Shown here piece after piece: positions 62,928-64,000 of a stretch of DNA of 64,000 nt; within the stretch, counting starts at the first letter, position 1, and every line of letters starts with the position of its first letter. Position numbers and translations under genes: made by a program. This DNA comes from Adhaeribacter aerolatus. GTDB taxonomy: Bacteria; Bacteroidota; Bacteroidia; Cytophagales; Hymenobacteraceae. The stretch spans positions 124,001 through 188,000 of the forward strand of contig NZ_BJYS01000003.1 of assembly GCF_007991635.1 (NCBI RefSeq), given 5' to 3'. The notes beneath the pieces were generated by a model. The model saw only the letters and a list, made by a program, of their open reading frames with translations, was not told the origin of the DNA and made no database searches.

Positions 62928-63681
62928 TCAGCTTTTACCCGGTAAAAAAGTATATTTTGCGTCTGATTTTCATTTGGGTGTGCCCGATGCGGCATCGAGT
63001 TTAGTCCGGGAAAAAAAGATTGTTCGCTGGCTCGATACCATTAAACACGATGCCCAAATGGTGTTTTTGGTAGGCGATATTTTTGATTTCTGGTTCGAGT
63101 ACCGGCACGCCATTCCTAAAGGCTTTATCCGGCTGCAAGGCAAATTAGCCGAGTTAAGTGATAGCGGGCTGCCCATCTATTTCTTCACGGGTAACCACGA
63201 CATGTGGATGTTCGATTATTTTACCCAGGAACTAAATATTCCGGTACTGCGCAAGCCAGTTTCTATCCAAATTAACGAAAGTAAATTTTATATCGGCCAC
63301 GGTGATGGCTTAGGCCCCAAAGATTACACCTACAAAGTTTTAAAAAAGATATTCGCGAGTAAGCTGGCCCAGTGGCTCTTTGCCCTCGTTCATCCTAATC
63401 TGGGTATTGGGGTGGCTAATTATTGGTCGCGGAAAAGCCGCATCCGAAACACCAAGGTAGACGAAGTATTTAAACCCGGCGAAGAATGGCTGGTAACGTA
63501 CTGCACCGAAATGGAAAAAAGCCATCACCATGATTACTATGTTTTCGGACACCGGCATTTACCCCTGGATTTAGAAATAAATAAGAACAGCCGGTACGTA
63601 AATTTAGGAGAGTGGGTTAATTATTGCTCTTATGCTACGTATGATGGTCAATCGCTTAAGCTCGAATATTTTGAAGCCTGA
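62911..63681 (+). CDS. UDP-2,3-diacylglucosamine diphosphatase (LpxH-like)
   Basis: A 256-residue calcineurin-type phosphoesterase. Metal-ligand motifs: FASDFHLG (Asp19, His21), VGDIFDFWFEY, FFTGNHDMWMFDYF, YIGHGDGLGP and YYVFGHRHLP. LpxH converts UDP-2,3-diacyl-glucosamine to lipid X in lipid A synthesis. An in-frame TTG precedes the ATG; ATG 62911 is used. It overlaps the LUD gene by 17 nt. Confidence 0.88.
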   Translation: MIPSISQLLPGKKVYFASDFHLGVPDAASSLVREKKIVRWLDTIKHDAQMVFLVGDIFDFWFEYRHAIPKGFIRLQGKLAELSDSGLPIYFFTGNHDMWMFDYFTQELNIPVLRKPVSIQINESKFYIGHGDGLGPKDYTYKVLKKIFASKLAQWLFALVHPNLGIGVANYWSRKSRIRNTKVDEVFKPGEEWLVTYCTEMEKSHHHDYYVFGHRHLPLDLEINKNSRYVNLGEWVNYCSYATYDGQSLKLEYFEA

Positions 63682-64000
63682 TATTTCGATTCGGCTGATG
63701 CTAACCGGGCTGCTCTGGTTATTTTTATTAGCCGGCGCAACGGCGCAATCCTTAACTTTCATCCGTTCGGTACCCGTAGACCGGCCCGGGGCTATTTCCC
63801 TCGACCGTTTATCTAATATTTACGTGGCCGATGCGCGAAATATTCTTTACAAATACGACCCAGCAGGTAAGTTAAGCCAAACCTTTTCGCCGCCTACTAC
63901 CGGCCAGGTGGCCACTGTAGAAGCCTGGAATACGGTAAAAACTTTATTGTTTTACGATGACCGGCAGCAAATAACCCTGTTGGATCGCTTTCTCACCCCC
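63671..64000 (+). CDS. Secreted propeller-like protein (C-terminus cut by window edge)
   Basis: An open frame running off the right edge, 110 codons from TTG 63671. This start gives MKPDISIRLMLTGLLWLFLLAGATAQ, a proper signal peptide; an ATG at 63698 would give one without a positive charge. The mature part reads RPGAISLDRLSNIYVADARNILYKYDPAGKLSQTF, which resembles an NHL or beta-propeller repeat. Overlaps the lpxH-like gene by 11 nt if TTG is right. Family call is provisional. Confidence 0.6.
   Translation, partial: MKPDISIRLMLTGLLWLFLLAGATAQSLTFIRSVPVDRPGAISLDRLSNIYVADARNILYKYDPAGKLSQTFSPPTTGQVATVEAWNTVKTLLFYDDRQQITLLDRFLTP

Noticed and set aside
1-64000. tRNA, rRNA, CRISPR arrays, riboswitches, replication origin
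   Set aside because: No cloverleaf, no spaced direct repeats and no conserved riboswitch core were recognised by eye. A covariance-model scan would be needed to exclude small RNAs.

Overview
This 64 kb window is chromosomal DNA of a Bacteroidota member, most likely a Cytophagales species close to the Adhaeribacter/Pontibacter/Hymenobacter group. The evidence is type IX secretion parts (PorT, two PorE-like proteins, a Por-type C-terminal sorting signal), GWxTD, DUF2723, DUF5606 and CcmD-family proteins, many SusC-era style TonB/OmpA envelope genes, scarce Shine-Dalgarno sites, and promoters of the TTTG-N19/20-TAnnTTTG type. Most genes are dense, moderate-GC housekeeping genes. The species assignment is inference.

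Layout. 1-6280: cvpA (cut by the window edge), a GatB/YqeY protein, pdxJ, the selenium pair mnmH-selD, a membrane protein, an esterase and an RsmI-like methyltransferase. 6281-8220: a low-GC accessory islet with a DUF5655 nuclease-fold protein, decayed coding DNA, a large inverted repeat, and an MNT nucleotidyltransferase followed by a truncated HEPN toxin. 8224-17703: a polysaccharide deacetylase, feoAB, a Kef-type antiporter with a lipoprotein, a 39-residue protein followed by a 29-bp perfect hairpin, a lipocalin, a LytTR regulator and a DUF2520 protein. 17926-22970: a cytochrome c maturation cluster, ccmBCDEF, with a CxxxY-type CcmE. 23203-29636: xerD, aroQ, a class V aminotransferase, marC, rnhA, a tRNA methyltransferase, a saccharopine-dehydrogenase-like enzyme and cdd.

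29782-37022: a ubiE-porT-SDR-VOC operon, then two tandem TPR/PD40/OmpA envelope proteins; the second has a degenerate OmpA domain. 37320-45966: engB, a TonB-domain protein, DUF5606, aspartokinase, an enoyl-CoA hydratase, a lipoprotein, an SpmA-SpmB fusion, a BioF-like enzyme, a TPR protein and a bacilliredoxin. 46151-54619: purD, recQ, kdsD-manC, a small lipoprotein, rlmB and a GWxTD lipoprotein. 54774-64000: a DUF2723 membrane protein, a small T9SS cargo protein, birA, and the rsfS-ftsH-LUD-lpxH run ending in a partial propeller-like protein.

Convergent or terminal gene ends are marked by a dozen strong hairpin terminators. Several intergenic hairpins look like dispersed repeat families. I found no tRNA, rRNA, CRISPR array, intact insertion sequence or prophage. 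I do not see a clearly new multigene system; the best second-look items are the broken MNT/HEPN islet, the paired PorE-like proteins, the CxxxY CcmE cluster and the unusual hairpins.
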